9,207 bases of DNA from an uncultured Klebsiella sp. GTDB lineage: Bacteria; Pseudomonadota; Gammaproteobacteria; Enterobacterales; Enterobacteriaceae. Positions 6,040-9,207 of the stretch are shown piece by piece. Each line of letters begins with the position of its first letter. Positions within the stretch are counted from its first letter, which is position 1. The translations under genes were made by a program, and so were the position numbers. The notes under the pieces were generated by a model. The model did no database searches, was not told where the DNA came from, and worked only from the letters and a program-made list of their open reading frames with translations. The stretch is from the NCBI GenBank assembly GCA_902490055.1, contig CABUCP010000089.1, forward strand, positions 1 through 9,207, written 5' to 3'.

Positions 6040-6989
6040 CCCTGATCCCCCATTTGTTTTTGCTGATGCTTGTGGAACCACATGATCGGTACGATCAGCA
6101 GGAGCAGCATCACAATCGCCACCGCCGACGCCACCGGCCAGTCGCGGTTATTAAAGAATTCCTGCCACAGCACGCGGCCAATCATAATGCTATCCGGCCC
6201 GCCGAGCAGTTCCGGGATCACAAACTCGCCAACCGCCGGGATAAAGACCAGCATCGAGCCAGCGATAATGCCGCCTTTGGTCAAGGGAACAATCACCTGG
6301 AAGAAGGTTTTTAACGGCCGGGCGCCGAGATCCAGCGCTGCTTCCACCAGCGAATAGTCGATACGCGTTAGCGCGGTATAAATCGGCAGCACCATAAACG
6401 GCAGATACGCATAAACAATGCCGATGTACACCGCCAGGTTGGTATGCAAAATCTCCAGCGGTTGATCGATAACCCCGAGCCACAGCAGAAAGTTATTCAG
6501 CACGCCATTGCTTTTCAACAGCCCCATCCAGGCGTAGACGCGGATAAGAAACGAGGTCCACGAGGGCAAAATAACCAGCAGCAGCAGGATATTTCGCGTT
6601 GACGGTTTACTGTGCGCCACCGCCCACGCCAGCGGATAGCCCAGCAGCAGACAGCAGAAAGTCGAGATCCCCGCCACCTGTAACGACTGCAGATAGGCCT
6701 CGAAGTACAGCGGATCGTCGGTCAACTGCAGGAAATTGCCGAGATTCAGCGTTAGCGTCAACTGCCCATCCGCCCACTCCAGTAGCTCGGTGTAGGGGGG
6801 AATCGCTCGCGCCATCTCGGCCAGGCTGATTTTAAAGACGATCAGAAACGGCAGTAAAAACAGCAAGATCAACCAAACATAGGGCAGCGCGATCGCCAGT
6901 TTACGCCCGTGGGCCATTTGCTGACGCGCCAGCCACAGGGCAAAACCGCCGGGCTTTTTGCCGCCGGCTGGGGGTTCTAATGTGCTCAT
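6036..6989 (-). CDS. potH: PotH, putrescine ABC transporter permease
   Basis: This is the second membrane permease of the putrescine importer, paired with PotI. Its 317 residues equal E. coli PotH. It has a cytoplasmic N-terminal stretch (MSTLEPPAGGKKPGG) followed by about six membrane helices, the first near residues 32-53. The ATPase-coupling EAA loop is EAALDLGARPLKTFF (216-230), followed by GGPDSIMIGRVLWQEF typical of polyamine permeases. The ATG at 6989 has a strong AAGGAGA ribosome-binding site 7 bases upstream, which lies in the 10-bp gap after potG. It is co-transcribed with potG and potI. Nothing looks truncated. Confidence 0.97.
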   Translation of the reverse strand: MSTLEPPAGGKKPGGFALWLARQQMAHGRKLAIALPYVWLILLFLLPFLIVFKISLAEMARAIPPYTELLEWADGQLTLTLNLGNFLQLTDDPLYFEAYLQSLQVAGISTFCCLLLGYPLAWAVAHSKPSTRNILLLLVILPSWTSFLIRVYAWMGLLKSNGVLNNFLLWLGVIDQPLEILHTNLAVYIGIVYAYLPFMVLPIYTALTRIDYSLVEAALDLGARPLKTFFQVIVPLTKGGIIAGSMLVFIPAVGEFVIPELLGGPDSIMIGRVLWQEFFNNRDWPVASAVAIVMLLLLIVPIMWFHKHQQKQMGDQG

Positions 6990-6999
6990 CGCCCTCTCC

Positions 7000-8133
7000 T
7001 TACACCGTCAGTACTACGCAGCTATCGGCATCCCAGCACAAACGAACTTCATCGCCCCAGGTCGGCATACCTTTACGATGGCGATGTTCGTTTTGCAGCT
7101 GCGCGCTGATCATCTGCCCACTTTTGAGACGGACATGATAGATAGACAGATCGCCAAGGTAGGCAATATGGATAACTTCGCCCACCGCGAAATTGAAACC
7201 GTCCAGCGGCGGCTCGTCGCAGAGCATAATTTTCTCCGGACGCAGCGCCACCCACACCGGAACGTTATCCACCACCGAAGCATCGGGATCGACCTTCAGC
7301 GGATGTACCAGCCCCGGCGAACTGAGCACCAGGCCGTCCTCAAGCCGCTCTTTAACCAGCCCTTCGAAGACGTTGACCGAACCAATAAACTCGGCGCTGT
7401 AGCGGGTGGTCGGATGCTCATAGATCTCTTCCGGCTCGCCTATCTGCACGAATTTACCGCGGTTCATGATGGCGATACGACCGGCCATGGTCATCGCCTC
7501 CTCCTGGTCATGGGTGACCATCACGCAGGTGACGCCAACGCGCTCGAGGATATCCACTACCTCCAGCTGCATCCGATCGCGCAGCTTCTTATCCAGAGCG
7601 CCCATCGGTTCGTCGAGCAGCAGCAGTTTCGGTCGTTTCGCCAGGCTGCGCGCCAGCGCCACGCGCTGGCGCTGGCCGCCGGAAAGCTGGTGCGGCTTAC
7701 GTTTGGCAAACTCCTGCATATGCACCAGGGCCAGCATCTCCTGGACGCGGGCGGCGATTTCCGCCTTCGGCAGCTTGTCCTGCTTGAGACCAAAGGCGAT
7801 ATTTTGCTCCACCGTCATGTGCGGAAACAGCGCGTAAGACTGGAACATCATATTAATCGGCCGCTGATACGGCGGCACGCGCGCCAGGTCGACGCCATCC
7901 AGCACAATCTGCCCGGCGGTGGGCAACTCAAAACCTGCCAGCATGCGCAGCAGCGTCGATTTTCCGCAGCCCGACGCGCCCAGCAGCGCAAAGATTTCGC
8001 CTTTATAAATCGTCAGATTGACGTCATCGACAGCATGCTGGCCATCAAAGGATTTGGTTAAATTACGGATTTCCAACAGCGGGGTCAGCGCTTTGGGGGC
8101 TTTCGCCTGTGGGCGGGGCATTACGTCATTCAC
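7000..8133 (-). CDS. potG: PotG, putrescine ABC transporter ATP-binding protein
   Basis: This cytoplasmic ATPase drives putrescine uptake by PotFGHI. From a GTG start at 8133 it has 377 residues, matching E. coli PotG (MNDAIPRPQ against MNDVMPRPQ here), with GGAGAG about 7 bases upstream. An in-frame ATG at 8181 would add 16 residues (MATGPYGGLYLPERSR). It also has a purine-rich GGAAG upstream, so it cannot be fully excluded. Motifs by 377-residue numbering: Walker A GASGCGKS (52-59), Q-loop Q98 in MFQSYALFPH, signature LSGGQRQR (150-157), Walker B LLLLDEP (D174, E175) and switch H208 in VTHDQEE. The C-terminal TOBE-type regulatory domain (about 270-377) includes VALRPEKIML. All catalytic residues are present. 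Confidence 0.96.
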   Translation of the reverse strand: MNDVMPRPQAKAPKALTPLLEIRNLTKSFDGQHAVDDVNLTIYKGEIFALLGASGCGKSTLLRMLAGFELPTAGQIVLDGVDLARVPPYQRPINMMFQSYALFPHMTVEQNIAFGLKQDKLPKAEIAARVQEMLALVHMQEFAKRKPHQLSGGQRQRVALARSLAKRPKLLLLDEPMGALDKKLRDRMQLEVVDILERVGVTCVMVTHDQEEAMTMAGRIAIMNRGKFVQIGEPEEIYEHPTTRYSAEFIGSVNVFEGLVKERLEDGLVLSSPGLVHPLKVDPDASVVDNVPVWVALRPEKIMLCDEPPLDGFNFAVGEVIHIAYLGDLSIYHVRLKSGQMISAQLQNEHRHRKGMPTWGDEVRLCWDADSCVVLTV

Positions 8134-8196
8134 TCGGGATCTCTCCGGCAAATACAAACCACCGTATGGCCCGGTTGCCATACATTCTTCCGTTCT

Positions 8197-8224
8197 CCGT
8201 TAGCCGCCGAACGGCGGCGAACGG
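8197..8224 (-). other. Strong hairpin upstream of potG
   Basis: CCGTT (8197-8201) pairs with AACGG (8220-8224), and GCCGCC (8203-8208) pairs with GGCGGC (8213-8218). This gives an 11-bp stem with a single mismatch (8202/8219) and a GAAC loop (GTTC in the minus-strand RNA). No T run follows it on the minus strand, so it is not an intrinsic terminator. It sits between potF and the potG ribosome-binding site. Confidence 0.65.
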
Positions 8225-8247
8225 ATAGCGCAGGTTAGACCCATGCA

Positions 8248-8265
8248 GGCCCGGCACGCCGGGCC
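8248..8265 (-). other. GC-rich palindrome just after potF
   Basis: GGCCCGG (8248-8254) and CCGGGCC (8259-8265) form a perfect 7-bp all-GC stem with a 4-base loop, starting 8 bases after the potF stop. No T tract follows in the direction of potF transcription. It is well placed to block 3' exonuclease decay and protect the potF segment of the mRNA, the usual way a binding protein is made in excess of its permeases. That role is inferred. Confidence 0.6.
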
Positions 8266-8273
8266 ATCAGGTT

Positions 8274-9207
8274 TTATTTCCCGCTTTTCACCTTGGTCCA
8301 CGCGCGGGTGCGCACGCGATCAATTTTCGGATCCTGCACCTTCAGGGTGAACAGCTTGGCGAAGACATCCTCTGGCGGATAAATCGCCGGGTTGTTGCGA
8401 ATGTCGGCGCTGACCAGCGGCGTCGCCTCTTTGTTGGCGTTGGCGTAGTAAACGTGATCGCTGATATGGGCAATCACGTCCGGGCGCAGCAGGTAGTTCA
8501 GGAACTGCCAGGCTTCATCTTTATTTTTGGCATCCGCCGGCATGGCGAAGACGTCAAAGAAGGCCAACGCCCCCTCTTTTGGAATAAAGTAGGAGATATT
8601 GACGCCGTTCTTCGCTTCTTTCGCACGATTCGCCGCCTGCCAGACGTCGCCCGCCCAGCCGATCGCCACGCAGATATCGCCATTGGCGAGATCGTTAATG
8701 TATTGCGAAGAGTGGAAGTAGCGGATATTCGGCCGCAGCTTCAGCAGCAGATCTGTCGCCGGGCCGGTGTAATCATCGGCTTTGGTGCTGTTCGGATCCT
8801 TACCGAGATAATTCAACACGGTAGAGAAAATCTCTTCCGGCGCGTCAAGGAAGGAGACGCCGCAGCTTTTCAGCTTCTCAAGGTTTTCCGGTTTGAGCAC
8901 CAGATCCCAGCTGTTCAACGGCACATCTTTACCCAACGCCGCTTTCACTTTATCCACGTTATAGCCAATACCGGTAGTCGCCCACATATACGGCATTGCG
9001 TACTTGTTATCGGGATCGTGACGCGCCACCAGTTGTAGAACTTTCGGGTCGAGGTTTTTCCAGTTCGGTAGTTTACTTTTATCCAGCGGTTGAAATACCC
9101 CGGCTGCCAGCTGGCGTTCAAGGAAGCTTGCCGACGGCACCACCAGATCGAACCCGGTGCTGCCGGCCATTAATTTGCCTTCCAGCACTTCGTTGGAGTC
9201 AAATACG
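8274..9207 (-). CDS. potF: PotF, putrescine-binding periplasmic protein (5' end outside window)
   Basis: This is the periplasmic receptor that binds putrescine and delivers it to PotH/PotI. About 310 C-terminal residues of an expected 370 are visible. The reading frame is open through the right edge (VFDSNEVLEGKL), so the signal peptide, start and promoter lie beyond base 9207. The GTG at 9188 is an internal valine, not a start. Ligand-site sequences known for E. coli PotF are present: VVPSASF (serine contact), LDAPEE (glutamate), GWAGDVW (tryptophan and aspartate) and FFDVF (phenylalanine and aspartate). The C-terminus TRAWTKVKSGK matches E. coli PotF. It is the first gene of the pot operon in this direction, separated from potG by a 140-bp gap with two hairpins. 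Confidence 0.96.
   Translation of the reverse strand, partial: VFDSNEVLEGKLMAGSTGFDLVVPSASFLERQLAAGVFQPLDKSKLPNWKNLDPKVLQLVARHDPDNKYAMPYMWATTGIGYNVDKVKAALGKDVPLNSWDLVLKPENLEKLKSCGVSFLDAPEEIFSTVLNYLGKDPNSTKADDYTGPATDLLLKLRPNIRYFHSSQYINDLANGDICVAIGWAGDVWQAANRAKEAKNGVNISYFIPKEGALAFFDVFAMPADAKNKDEAWQFLNYLLRPDVIAHISDHVYYANANKEATPLVSADIRNNPAIYPPEDVFAKLFTLKVQDPKIDRVRTRAWTKVKSGK

Noticed and set aside
6040..6081. Upstream ATG for potI
   Set aside because: The 14 extra residues lie inside potH and are absent from E. coli PotI. The ATGA overlap start gives the family length of 281.
6958..8061. Plus-strand open frame of 367 codons opposite potG and the end of potH
   Set aside because: It is wholly antisense to a potG with intact ATPase motifs. 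Its translation is rich in His, Gln and Arg, typical of a shadow frame, and no protein family is recognisable.
8454..9038. Plus-strand open frame of 194 codons opposite potF
   Set aside because: It is antisense to well-conserved PotF coding sequence, with no recognisable domain or ribosome-binding site.

Overview
The window reads as a chromosomal segment of a Klebsiella-like member of the Enterobacterales (Klebsiella, Raoultella or a close relative). The proteins are near-identical in length and sequence to the E. coli putrescine transporter (PotFGHI), YbjO, RlmC and ArtJ. A shortened ERIC repeat and a REP-like palindrome sit in the gaps. The genus is inferred from these features, not proven.

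Layout, left to right. The arginine-binding protein gene artJ (17-748, +) is followed by a REP-like palindrome (759-791). A two-component system comes next on the minus strand: a response regulator (2280-3002) whose stop overlaps the start of a histidine kinase (811-2283). A 167-bp divergent gap separates the regulator from a small plus-strand gene (3170-3385) encoding an exported, methionine- and lysine-rich, low-complexity protein of 71 residues. The rest is on the minus strand: rlmC (3393-4517), ybjO (4560-5048), an ERIC element (5098-5188), potI (5194-6039), potH (6036-6989), potG (7000-8133), and the 3' 84 percent or so of potF (8274 to the window edge).

From known E. coli gene order (potFGHI-ybjO-rlmC converging on artJ), the two-component system and the Met-rich gene look like an accessory module placed exactly where rlmC and artJ converge. 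This is the most interesting part of the window. A membrane sensor kinase, an OmpR-family regulator and a divergent periplasmic Met-rich protein suggest a self-contained envelope-stress or metal/oxidant response. Its signal and target are not identifiable from the sequence alone.

The pot genes form one tightly packed operon read right to left, encoding a periplasmic binding protein, an ATPase and two permeases for putrescine uptake. Two strong hairpins lie between potF and potG without a T tract, which fits differential expression of the binding protein over the membrane components. ybjO and rlmC follow and have candidate promoters of their own; the ybjO one lies at the ERIC boundary.
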